DNA from: an uncultured Bacilli bacterium
Lineage (GTDB): Bacteria > Bacillota_I > Bacilli_A > RF39 > UBA660
Direction of reading: 5' to 3'
Assembly (NCBI GenBank): GCA_947585885.1
Contig: CANPXI010000047.1
Span: forward strand, 1-7,732
DNA: 7,732 nt
In this document: positions 1 to 6,091 of the stretch, piece by piece
Layout of the letters: every line of letters begins with the position of its first letter
How positions within the stretch are numbered: position 1 is the stretch's first letter
Made by a program: the position numbers and the translations under genes
The notes under the pieces: model-generated
What the model was told of the DNA's origin: nothing
What the model saw: only the letters and a program-made list of their open reading frames with translations
Database searches by the model: none

Positions 1-1854
1 ATAACTAATAGTACATTTACAAACAATAAATCTGCTTCAAGCGGTGGAGTATTTTATTTAGAAGGCGGAAACGTCTTAATTGAAAATTCAAACTTTACAA
101 ATAATACAGTAGCTATAAGTACTAGTAGTAGAACTGATGCTCTAGGAGGCGCAATCTATACTGAAAACACTAACTTAACTATAAATAACTCTAATATTAC
201 AAATAATACTATAATAAATAATTCAAAAACAACTTCTGGTGCAGGCCTTGCTGTAAAAGGTGGCACTCTTAAAATAAATGATTCTAATATTAATGAAAAT
301 ATAATTGATGCTTCAGCAGGAACATTAAGAGGTGCTGGAATATACGCTGAAAACACTAATATAGAAATAAGTAACAGTGAAGTATCAAATAACAACTATA
401 CTAGTGCTACATCACTATTTAGACAAGGCGGAGGAATATATCTAAATAATGACGTAACAGGCTCTATAAATAATGTAACACTAGAAAACAATACTGCTAA
501 TTTAGGTGGTGCTATATATAACTTAGGATCTAAAGTAACTTTTGATAAAGACACATTTAAAAATAATAGTGCATTAAATAATGGTGGTGCTCTATATAAT
601 GTAAATGTTAATACTACTATAACTAATAGTGAATTTATAAACAATAAAGCATCAAATGGTGGAGCAATTTATAGTGAATCATCAACAGTAAATATTAATA
701 ACTCTAAATTTAAAAATAATGAAGCAACAACTTATGGTGGAGCAGTATTTACAGAATCAAATTCATCTGATGTATTATTTGAAAATAACGACTTTATAGA
801 AAACAAAGGAATAAGAGGTGGAGCATTATATTTCATTAGTTCCCTAAGAAGCAAAGATACCACTACTACTATAAAAGGCGGAAACATAACTAAAAACCAA
901 AGTGAACTTTATGGTGGAGGAATATATGCTTATAACTCAAATTTAACTCTACAAAATATAAAAATCGATGGTAATACTGCTATTAAAAGTGATTATACTA
1001 CAACCCCTTCTGGAGGAGGTATCTATACTTTTAACACTTCAGTTACCTTTAATAATAACACTATTATAAACAATAAATCTATCTGGGGTGGCGGTATATT
1101 TACCATAATTGATGATAAACAAAAAGACTATAAAGTAATATTTAATAACAATAAAATAAATTATAATACTGCAGAAGACCCTGAAATATGTAATAGTGAA
1201 TACTGTGGTGCTGGAGGAGGAATAAACATAACATTTGTAGATGATGTTAATGTTGACTTTCAAATCAATTCTGGAGAATTTATTGGTAACAATGCTGCAG
1301 ATGGAGGTGCCATATACTATGGTTATACTTGGACAAATCCTAAAGCAATTTTAGTACTTAAAAAAGCTCTTATCACAGGCAACACAGCTTCTCGTGGTGG
1401 AGGAATATGGTTATGTCCTCAATCAGTAACAAACCTATACTCAACTTTAGGTAGTGAAATCTATGGTAATACTGCAACAAATGATGTCTTTTATAAATGG
1501 AACTATGGAAACAAGTCACAAACACTAAAATCAGCAGGAGATGACATTTTATATGAAGGAGATTCAACAGAAAATAAACAATATGGCGGTAAAAGTAATA
1601 GAACTTCATTAAAAGTAAGTACTCGTAGCTGGGCTGGACGTAAAATAGATTGGTATAAAGACGAAAGCAGTAAACGTTACTCTAATAATAATTACTTACT
1701 TGCAGATAGATTTTATTTACAAGGAGAAGAAGGTAGCGATGGAACTAAAAAATTAACAGCACTTCACGGTAATAACGAAATAGATGAAAGAGAAGCATCA
1801 CTTATCATAACTAATAATCACGCTACTCGTCATGGTGGAGGAATATTTACAAAT
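1..1854 (+). repeat. Degenerate Pmp-like coding repeats forming a beta-helix
   Basis: About 17 degenerate units recur every 20-50 codons, each built round GGAIY, GGGIY, GGALY, GGGIF or a close variant, with Asn/Thr/Ser-rich strands between. The first is at residue 15 (GGV) and the last at residues 612-615 (GGGI). Units diverge at the DNA level, so this is an old protein repeat rather than a recent tandem DNA duplication. The later units (from about residue 530) are spaced further apart and include a more charged, Trp-containing insert (WAGRKIDWYKDE). Confidence 0.8.
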
Positions 1855-2328
1855 AATGTAATAGATTTTGGTGTAAAAGAAGACATTGATTTAACAGTAA
1901 ACAAAAAATTCATAACAGAAAGCAATAAACTACTACCAAAAAATATATTAATAAACTTAATAAGAATTGATGCAAATAATAATGAGGAAATATTAGAAAA
2001 AGATGTAAAATTAGATAGTAGTAATAATTGGTCTTATACGTTTTATGATCTTCCTTCAAGAAATGATGAAGGACCATATAAATATAAAGTCAGAGAAACT
2101 GATAGTTCTCACTTAACAAATGTAACAAGTGATAATGGAGAAAATGGAATATGTGAAACTAACAAAAACTGCACTATTACATTAACAAACAAATATGATA
2201 AACCTATAGAAAACCCAGATACAGGAGAAACAATATATTATAATATTGCATATTCTATAGTATTAGGAATAATACTTATCATATTACTAACAAATAAAAA
2301 ATTTAAACAAAAACTAAAAGAATTTTAA
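1..2328 (+). CDS. Large cell-wall-anchored beta-helix adhesin, 5'-truncated by the window edge
   Basis: Frame 1 is open from the first base to TAA at 2326-2328, giving 775 residues with no start, so the N-terminus and signal peptide lie upstream. Residues 1 to about 620 hold some 17 copies of a GG(A/G)(I/L/V)(Y/F) motif alternating with Asn-rich FxNN / NNxA segments. This is the pattern of polymorphic-outer-membrane-protein (Pmp-like) repeats that fold as a right-handed beta-helix. Residues about 629-733 look like a Cna_B domain: a K635/K636 strand, then NWSYTFYDLP, Y695-K-V-R-E699 and closing N730. Lys, Glu and Asn are the residues expected to form its isopeptide bond. A sorting signal follows: NPDTG at 738-742, a hydrophobic helix at about 745-763 and the basic tail NKKFKQKLKEF. 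Known family roles are adhesion and surface display; the ligand is unknown. The cognate sortase is not in the window. Confidence 0.9.
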   Translation: MTNSTFTNNKSASSGGVFYLEGGNVLIENSNFTNNTVAISTSSRTDALGGAIYTENTNLTINNSNITNNTIINNSKTTSGAGLAVKGGTLKINDSNINENIIDASAGTLRGAGIYAENTNIEISNSEVSNNNYTSATSLFRQGGGIYLNNDVTGSINNVTLENNTANLGGAIYNLGSKVTFDKDTFKNNSALNNGGALYNVNVNTTITNSEFINNKASNGGAIYSESSTVNINNSKFKNNEATTYGGAVFTESNSSDVLFENNDFIENKGIRGGALYFISSLRSKDTTTTIKGGNITKNQSELYGGGIYAYNSNLTLQNIKIDGNTAIKSDYTTTPSGGGIYTFNTSVTFNNNTIINNKSIWGGGIFTIIDDKQKDYKVIFNNNKINYNTAEDPEICNSEYCGAGGGINITFVDDVNVDFQINSGEFIGNNAADGGAIYYGYTWTNPKAILVLKKALITGNTASRGGGIWLCPQSVTNLYSTLGSEIYGNTATNDVFYKWNYGNKSQTLKSAGDDILYEGDSTENKQYGGKSNRTSLKVSTRSWAGRKIDWYKDESSKRYSNNNYLLADRFYLQGEEGSDGTKKLTALHGNNEIDEREASLIITNNHATRHGGGIFTNNVIDFGVKEDIDLTVNKKFITESNKLLPKNILINLIRIDANNNEEILEKDVKLDSSNNWSYTFYDLPSRNDEGPYKYKVRETDSSHLTNVTSDNGENGICETNKNCTITLTNKYDKPIENPDTGETIYYNIAYSIVLGIILIILLTNKKFKQKLKEF

Positions 2329-2353
2329 TCGCATTTTGATTAAAATTCTTTTT
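2316..2353. terminator. Bidirectional intrinsic terminator between convergent genes
   Basis: A perfect 15-bp inverted repeat: left arm 2316-2330, loop 2331-2337, right arm 2338-2352. The arms begin with A4 and end with T4, so the hairpin has a U-tract in both directions. It serves the adhesin on the + strand and the acetyltransferase, whose stop is at 2391, on the - strand. The adhesin's last codons and its TAA lie inside the left arm. Confidence 0.88.
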
Positions 2354-2390
2354 ATTTAAAAACAAATTAAACTTCTACTTATAATTTACA

Positions 2391-2828
2391 TTACATTTCT
2401 AATTCCATAACCACGTGAACAATTCCTTCTTCTAAAAAGTCACTAGAAACAACTTTAAATCCAAATTTTTCATAAAAACCCACCGCATGCTTTTGAGCAT
2501 CCATTCTTATTTTTTTGCATTTCATTTTTTCTTTAATAGATTTCAAACTTTGTTCCATCAAAGCTTTACCTAAACCATTTCCATGTTTTAAAGTTAATAC
2601 TCTACCAATTCTAACAATGTCTTTATTATCATCTTGATAAAATGCTCGAAGATATGCTATTACCCTATTATCTTCCATAAAAAAGCAATGTAAACTATTA
2701 TAATCAATATTATCCATATCTTGATAATGAATATTTTGTTCCATAACAAATATTTCTAACCTTGATTTTAATATTTCATATATTTCAGTAGTAGATAATT
2801 CATTAAACTTTTTTGATATTAAATCCAT
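2391..2828 (-). CDS. elaA: ElaA-like GNAT N-acetyltransferase
   Basis: 145 residues, close to the usual length of the ElaA group within the GNAT superfamily. Early residues FVMEQNIHYQDMDNID (27-42) match the FVVEQNxPYQDxD signature recognised in E. coli ElaA. IGRV (74-77) leads into KHGNGLGKAL (81-90), the acetyl-CoA pyrophosphate-binding motif A. DAQKHAVGFYEKFGF (110-124) is the C-terminal motif B. GNAT proteins transfer an acetyl group from acetyl-CoA to an amine; the substrate of ElaA proteins is not established. The ATG is preceded by AAAGGAG (2834-2840), which overlaps the LysR stop codon, so the two genes look co-transcribed and translationally coupled. It is probably cytosolic. Family assignment is firm; substrate and link to the regulator are unknown. 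Confidence 0.88.
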   Translation of the reverse strand: MDLISKKFNELSTTEIYEILKSRLEIFVMEQNIHYQDMDNIDYNSLHCFFMEDNRVIAYLRAFYQDDNKDIVRIGRVLTLKHGNGLGKALMEQSLKSIKEKMKCKKIRMDAQKHAVGFYEKFGFKVVSSDFLEEGIVHVVMELEM

Positions 2829-2839
2829 ATTATCTCCTT

Positions 2840-3745
2840 TTAATTTATTAATGTGTTCTGATTATTAATTATTTCTATTAATTTTCTAGCAGAAAAATTA
2901 GGAAAATGTTTTTTAGATACTGCAACACCTATATATCTATTTGGAATCTTTTCTTTTATTTTTAATTCTGCTAATTCATTATTTTTTAATTCTTTTTCCA
3001 CAAATTCTTTTGTAACATATCCAATACCATAACCTATTTTAGTAAATTCTACAACTAATGAAAAACTAGCAAGTTCCATGCTCGGATTTAATGAAACGTT
3101 ATATTTATTAGCAACCTCATTTAAAAAATCTCTTAAATTAGTTCCATTATTCTGTAAAATTAAAGGATAATTATTTAATTCTTTAAGGCTTAATTTCTTA
3201 TCTAGTAAATTAAAATATTTGTTTCCAACAACAAAACAATCTTGAATTTTTTTAACTTTTTGAATTTCAATATCATTAAACGAATTCTTATCACTTACAT
3301 TTAAAATAAGAATATCTATCAAACCGTTCCTTAATTGTGATATTAACTCATTTGTAATACCGGTAATAATTTTAATATTTATTTTTGGATATTTATCATG
3401 AAATACTTTTAAATATGGTGATAAAAATTTTTTAGTTAAAGTAGTATTAATGCCTATTTTTATTACTCCAATTTCTAAATTAATAAGTTCATTAAATCTA
3501 TTCTCTGCACTTTTTATAAATTCCATTGCTTGACTAATATAATAATAAAATTCTTCACCTTCACTAGTTAATTTAACTCCTTTTCTAGTACGTATAAATA
3601 AATTCCCGCCTAGTTGATTCTCTAAATTTTTAATTGCTTTGCTAACTGCAGGCTGAGAAATATTAAGTTTATTGCTTGCCAAAGTTATATTACCTAAGTT
3701 TGCAACATAATAAAATACTCTATATAGTTCGTAATCAATATTCAT
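2840..3745 (-). CDS. LysR-family transcriptional regulator
   Basis: 301 residues, the standard LTTR length. The N-terminal winged helix-turn-helix spans about residues 2-63, with FYYVANLGNITLAS (11-24), the recognition segment NISQPAVSKAIKNLENQLG (28-46), then LFIRTRKGVKLTSEG (49-63). From about residue 90 onward is a periplasmic-binding-protein-like effector domain, seen as GVIKIGINTTLTKKFLSPYL, a RNGLIDILI segment and GYGIGYVTKEFV. LTTRs act as tetramers, usually controlling themselves and a divergent neighbour. Here the divergent gene is the small Cys-cluster protein at 3840, and the downstream co-transcribed gene is the ElaA-like acetyltransferase. The ATG is preceded by GGAGG (3754-3758) at good spacing. 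The effector ligand cannot be read from the sequence. Confidence 0.95.
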   Translation of the reverse strand: MNIDYELYRVFYYVANLGNITLASNKLNISQPAVSKAIKNLENQLGGNLFIRTRKGVKLTSEGEEFYYYISQAMEFIKSAENRFNELINLEIGVIKIGINTTLTKKFLSPYLKVFHDKYPKINIKIITGITNELISQLRNGLIDILILNVSDKNSFNDIEIQKVKKIQDCFVVGNKYFNLLDKKLSLKELNNYPLILQNNGTNLRDFLNEVANKYNVSLNPSMELASFSLVVEFTKIGYGIGYVTKEFVEKELKNNELAELKIKEKIPNRYIGVAVSKKHFPNFSARKLIEIINNQNTLIN

Positions 3746-3770
3746 TATTATAACCTCCAGTTATGTTTTA

Positions 3771-3800
3771 TATAAATAATATGTATTATAATTATATCAA
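3771..3800 (-). promoter_or_regulatory. Candidate lysR promoter
   Basis: Reading the - strand, TTGATA (3800-3795) is an 18-base spacer away from TTTATA (3776-3771). An alternative -10, TATAAT, lies at 3790-3785. Either would place the start a short way before the GGAGG at 3754-3758. The region is almost all A+T, so such hexamers arise by chance. Confidence 0.4.
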
Positions 3801-3818
3801 AAATCACTATATAATACA
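3782..3818. promoter_or_regulatory. 9-bp inverted repeat, candidate LysR operator over divergent -10 elements
   Basis: TGTATTATA (3782-3790) and its exact reverse complement TATAATACA (3810-3818) are 19 bases apart. Each arm contains an outward-facing TATAAT, so one arm could be the lysR -10 and the other the -10 of the divergent gene. A regulator bound here could control both directions. LTTR sites typically include an AT-rich interrupted dyad, which fits, but the extreme A+T content weakens the case. Confidence 0.35.
3810..3815 (+). promoter_or_regulatory. -10 element of the divergent + strand gene
   Basis: A consensus TATAAT lies 25 bases before the ATG at 3840, leaving room for a very short leader holding the AAAGGAG at 3825-3831. 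No good TTGACA-like -35 is seen at the expected place, which may mean an activator is needed. Confidence 0.5.
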
Positions 3819-3839
3819 ATTATGAAAGGAGAAATATAA

Positions 3840-4409
3840 ATGAATGAAAATTATTTTGATAAAAATTTATCTATTGATAAACTTAATTTATTAATTAAAA
3901 AAGCTGTTATGGAAAGTGATAACACTCATACTCGCAAACCATTTAATCCTAAGTCTTATTTAGATGGTAAAATTAATCCATTTATTTGTAATCATGAAGT
4001 TTTTCTAAAGAGTGATTCTATACATGTCTGTGCAATATGTGGTTTTAGTTTATTTTATGAAGATAACATACCAAATAGTGTTGAATTTATTTCTTATAAT
4101 AGGGAAACTGAAATATTTATCAAGTTACTTTTGAAATTAATTTCATATCAATATTTGGATAAAGAACATATTGATATAACAAATATTTTTAGACAACTAG
4201 AACCTAATATCGATTTGGTTTTAAGAGAATTTGAAAAACTTAAAAAAGAGAAAATAAACAATTATATTGTATCAAATGATAGTGAAAATATAGCAAATTT
4301 ATTAAAAGATTTTAGATATGAAAAGAGTAAAACTGAAGAAGTATTAAGAAAATATGAAGATTTACTTAAAAGTGATGATCAAATTAAAATTAGAAAAAAA
4401 GAAATTTAA
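3840..4409 (+). CDS. Small soluble protein with a possible zinc-binding Cys/His cluster, function unknown
   Basis: 189 residues, no membrane segment or signal peptide, with many Lys, Glu, Asp and Asn. I do not recognise the family. The clearest feature is C50-x-H52 followed by H62-x-C64-x2-C67-G (HVCAICG), the layout of a small zinc ribbon; four of these ligands could hold one Zn. The C-terminal half, from about residue 105, is highly charged and predicted helical (for example LREFEKLKKEKINNY and KSKTEEVLRKYEDLL), perhaps a coiled coil. A strong AAAGGAG (3825-3831) fixes the ATG; an upstream in-frame ATG at 3822 is closed at once by TAA. The gene is divergent from lysR and so is its best candidate target. 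It could be DNA- or protein-binding, but nothing in the sequence decides this. Confidence 0.75.
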   Translation: MNENYFDKNLSIDKLNLLIKKAVMESDNTHTRKPFNPKSYLDGKINPFICNHEVFLKSDSIHVCAICGFSLFYEDNIPNSVEFISYNRETEIFIKLLLKLISYQYLDKEHIDITNIFRQLEPNIDLVLREFEKLKKEKINNYIVSNDSENIANLLKDFRYEKSKTEEVLRKYEDLLKSDDQIKIRKKEI

Positions 4410-4410
4410 A

Positions 4411-4428
4411 ATAATATGATTATATTAT
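4411..4428 (+). terminator. Weak AT-only hairpin after the Cys-cluster gene
   Basis: A 7-bp stem ATAATAT / ATATTAT with a GATT loop starts one base after the stop codon, and a CTTTT run follows at 4434-4438. It has no G-C pairs and the T run is displaced, so it is at best a weak terminator. No better candidate is seen before the convergent tRNA terminator. Confidence 0.25.
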
Positions 4429-4466
4429 CAATGCTTTTGGTCACTTTTTAATAAAAATATTGAAAA

Positions 4467-4488
4467 ATAGTAGGTAAATAGTAGGTAA
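4467..4488. repeat. Perfect 11-bp tandem duplication near tRNA-Gly
   Basis: ATAGTAGGTAA occurs twice head to tail at 4467-4477 and 4478-4488, beyond the 3' end of the tRNA gene and past its terminator stem. TTTGGTCACTTTTT lies just before it (4436-4449). Short direct repeats of this kind resemble the arm-type binding sites of tyrosine integrases that use tRNA 3' ends, but no integrase gene or second partial tRNA copy is visible. Confidence 0.6.
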
Positions 4489-4515
4489 AAATATAACAAC
4501 CCCGTAAATACGGGG
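4485..4515 (-). terminator. Intrinsic terminator of tRNA-Gly
   Basis: CCCCGT (4500-4505) and ACGGGG (4510-4515) pair as a GC-rich stem with a 4-base loop. On the - strand the stem is followed by TTGTTATATTTTTACC, a U-rich tract. The + strand side is not T-rich, so it acts for the tRNA direction. It begins 12 bases after the CCA end. Confidence 0.8.
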
Positions 4516-4527
4516 ATAAATATCAAT

Positions 4528-4602
4528 TGGAGCAAACAACGGGAATCGAACCCGCATCTTAGCCTTGGCAAGGCCACATACTAACCATTGTACTATGTCT
4601 GC
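4528..4602 (-). tRNA. trnG: tRNA-Gly (anticodon GCC)
   Basis: 75 nt with an encoded CCA (TGG at 4528-4530 on the + strand). The acceptor stem GCAGACA / TGTTTGC has one G-T pair. The D arm is GTAC-AATGGTTA-GTAT. The anticodon arm TGGCC-TTGCCAA-GGCTA puts GCC at 4569-4567. The variable loop is AGAT, and the T arm is GCGGG-TTCGATT-CCCGT. The discriminator is T, usual for bacterial tRNA-Gly. It decodes GGC and, by wobble, GGT. It lies downstream of popT on the same strand, so it may be partly served by read-through as well as by its own promoter. Confidence 0.97.
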
Positions 4603-4609
4603 GTCAGAA

Positions 4610-4652
4610 ATATAATAACACATTTATTATATAATATGCAATTATTTTTCAA
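4610..4652 (-). promoter_or_regulatory. Possible tRNA-Gly promoter with an AT-only inverted repeat
   Basis: On the - strand TTGAAA (4652-4647) precedes TATAAT (4631-4626) with a short 15-base spacer. The -10 overlaps a 9-bp AT-only inverted repeat (4610-4618 and 4624-4632, loop 4619-4623). The repeat lacks G-C pairs and a T run, so I do not read it as a terminator. If the popT reading frame is restored, the gene would end at 4642, inside this promoter. Confidence 0.4.
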
Positions 4653-4722
4653 ATATTTTATAAACAAGTAATGAATCAATACACATAAGTACTATACCAA
4701 TAACTAGATGTAAACTATTAAA
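4642..4722 (-). other. Out-of-frame continuation encoding the missing last membrane helix of PopT
   Basis: In the frame next to the annotated popT stop, the - strand reads FNSLHLVIGIVLMCIDSLL and then VYKIFEK before TAA at 4644-4642. This is a good hydrophobic helix with a basic end. Adding one T to the T4 run at 4723-4720 would join it to V241 and give a 267-residue protein. The internal repeat of the family supports it: the first half continues past IIEYGLDKAPIIT into LVFVGLIIGGIPKLF, and the shifted frame supplies the equivalent stretch. It could be a natural frameshift, programmed slippage or an assembly error. Confidence 0.6.
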
Positions 4723-5444
4723 ACTAAATTAACATAATAAGTAATGTCGTGGTATTTCTTTAAACAGTATTCAATAATCTTAGCTATAAGTATAATACCT
4801 ATACCTACTCCAAGTAAAAATGGAACAATAATAAGTAAGTTAGAACCAATATTACTTAGTGAAGTAAGTTCATTAATAGTATTTAAAATAGGTTCATAAT
4901 AACCAATAAGCATCAAAGTAAATGATCCACTAATACCCGGAATAACCATAGTTGCTGAAGCAAGCATTCCAACTAATACTAAAGTAATATACCCGCCTAC
5001 TTTCATATTAGCAAATGAAACACTACTCGTACCCTTATCAACAATCAACATAACTAAAACAATAATAATACCTACAAGCATAGCTGATAATTCCTTAATT
5101 CCTGGTTTCTTACTAACAGACTTAAATAACTTTGGAATACCTCCAATAATAAGTCCAACAAACACAAGCATAGTAATAATAGGTGCTTTATCTAAACCAT
5201 ACTCTATAATTCTAGCACACACAGCTATTGAAAACAAAACTCCTAAAACAAGTGGAATTAAATATAAAACATACTTTTTAAAATTAGCAAAACCTTTATA
5301 AAAATTAGAAACAGCTTCTATTAACTCCTCATAAATACCTAACAAAACTGCTAAAGTTCCACCACTTACTCCAGGAATAATAAAAGCAACTCCAAGTATA
5401 ATACCTTTAATAAATAAAATAATTTTATCACTTAAATCCTTCAT
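4704..5444 (-). CDS. popT: PopT (DUF368) polyprenyl-phosphate transporter, C-terminus probably frameshifted
   Basis: 246 residues, almost wholly membrane-spanning. The two DUF368 signature loops are present: GVAFIIPGVSGGTLAVLLGIY (18-38) and ASATMVIPGISGSFTLMLIGYY (162-183). Each half also carries a LGV...(A/C)(R/K)IIEY segment (68-82 and 212-226), showing the family's internal duplication. DUF368 (PopT) proteins are established as carriers that return undecaprenyl phosphate to the cytosolic leaflet for reuse in peptidoglycan, teichoic acid and capsule synthesis. The gene directly upstream encodes a PAP2 phosphatase that could make this substrate. The ATG follows AAGGAG (5450-5455), which overlaps the PAP2 stop; the gap is 9 bases. 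The annotated end, NLVLIVYI then TAG, falls one helix short of the internal-repeat expectation, and a neighbouring frame encodes that helix. Confidence 0.9.
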   Translation of the reverse strand: MKDLSDKIILFIKGIILGVAFIIPGVSGGTLAVLLGIYEELIEAVSNFYKGFANFKKYVLYLIPLVLGVLFSIAVCARIIEYGLDKAPIITMLVFVGLIIGGIPKLFKSVSKKPGIKELSAMLVGIIIVLVMLIVDKGTSSVSFANMKVGGYITLVLVGMLASATMVIPGISGSFTLMLIGYYEPILNTINELTSLSNIGSNLLIIVPFLLGVGIGIILIAKIIEYCLKKYHDITYYVNLVLIVYI

Positions 5445-5453
5445 ACATTCTCC

Positions 5454-6080
5454 TTAAACTATCTTCTTAATTTTAACATAATTTACACACATAAGTAAAC
5501 ATAACATTCCAAATATAAAACCACATATAACATCACTAAAATGATGTACTCCTAAATAAACTCTAGAAAAAGCTATACTTATAAACACAAATATAACTAA
5601 TATATAAAGAATACATTTAATAGTCTTATTATTTACATACTTACCTATTAAATATAGTAAAAATCCGTAAAAAACTATACTACACATTGTATGTCCACTA
5701 GGAAAAGAATAATCACTTGGTAAACTAATTAAACTAAGGGGTGGTCTTTCTCTTCTATAAATATTCTTTAATACTACACTTAACAAATAAGTAAAAAGTA
5801 AACTACTACTCATACTATAAAAGAACTTCTTATTTTTAACAAATACTAAAACCAGTAATAAACATACAACAAAAAACCATACCCCACCCATATTAGTAAC
5901 TAACTTAAAAAAAGGTGTTAAATAATCTTTAACTAAATACTTACTAACAAAATTACTTACACTTAAATCTATGCTACTAATAACATTATAATGAAAAATA
6001 GCCGCGTAACTACATAGCAAAAACATAACAAAAAATAATATCAAATATTTTCTAGAACTGTAAATAAAATCTTTAATCAC
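5454..6080 (-). CDS. PAP2-family membrane phosphatase, probable undecaprenyl-pyrophosphate phosphatase
   Basis: 208 residues with about six membrane helices. All three phosphatase motifs are intact: K105-x6-R112-P113, P127-S-G-H130, and S172-R-x3-G177-x-H179-x3-D183. H179 is the expected nucleophile and H130 the general acid. Size and topology resemble the BcrC/PgpB-like group, which removes a phosphate from undecaprenyl pyrophosphate or related lipid phosphates on the outer membrane face. The substrate is inferred from the popT neighbour; phosphatidylglycerophosphate remains possible. The start is GTG, fixed by a very strong AGGAGGGG (6084-6091) overlapping the stop of the ZIP gene, 9 bases apart. 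It is the third gene of a four-gene operon. Confidence 0.92.
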   Translation of the reverse strand: MIKDFIYSSRKYLILFFVMFLLCSYAAIFHYNVISSIDLSVSNFVSKYLVKDYLTPFFKLVTNMGGVWFFVVCLLLVLVFVKNKKFFYSMSSSLLFTYLLSVVLKNIYRRERPPLSLISLPSDYSFPSGHTMCSIVFYGFLLYLIGKYVNNKTIKCILYILVIFVFISIAFSRVYLGVHHFSDVICGFIFGMLCLLMCVNYVKIKKIV

Positions 6081-6083
6081 TTT

Positions 6084-6091
6084 CCCCTCCT
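6084..6091 (-). promoter_or_regulatory. Strong RBS fixing the GTG start of the PAP2 gene
   Basis: AGGAGGGG on the - strand, 3-5 bases from GTG, includes the ZIP stop codon TAG (6092-6090). It explains use of a non-ATG start and suggests translational coupling. Confidence 0.8.

Noticed and set aside
156..644. Two hydrophobic open frames on the - strand (156-395 and 396-644).
   Set aside because: They are antisense shadows of the adhesin repeats; repeated Asn/Thr codons read backwards give Val/Ile/Leu-rich frames. No ribosome sites or family features.
1039..1609. Two more - strand frames (1039-1263 and 1373-1609).
   Set aside because: They lie wholly within the adhesin coding region, with low-complexity Tyr/Phe/Ile composition and no supporting signals.
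3822..3839. A five-codon leader ORF (ATG AAA GGA GAA ATA TAA) just before the Cys-cluster gene.
   Set aside because: It consists of the Shine-Dalgarno sequence itself, has no ribosome site of its own, and is most likely chance.
4441..4623. A 60-residue - strand open frame.
   Set aside because: It runs through the tRNA-Gly gene and its terminator; its central residues are translated tRNA.
4625..4636. A 12-base perfect palindrome TATTATATAATA.
   Set aside because: Pure A/T in a strongly AT-rich spacer; expected by chance and already covered by the promoter and inverted-repeat entry.
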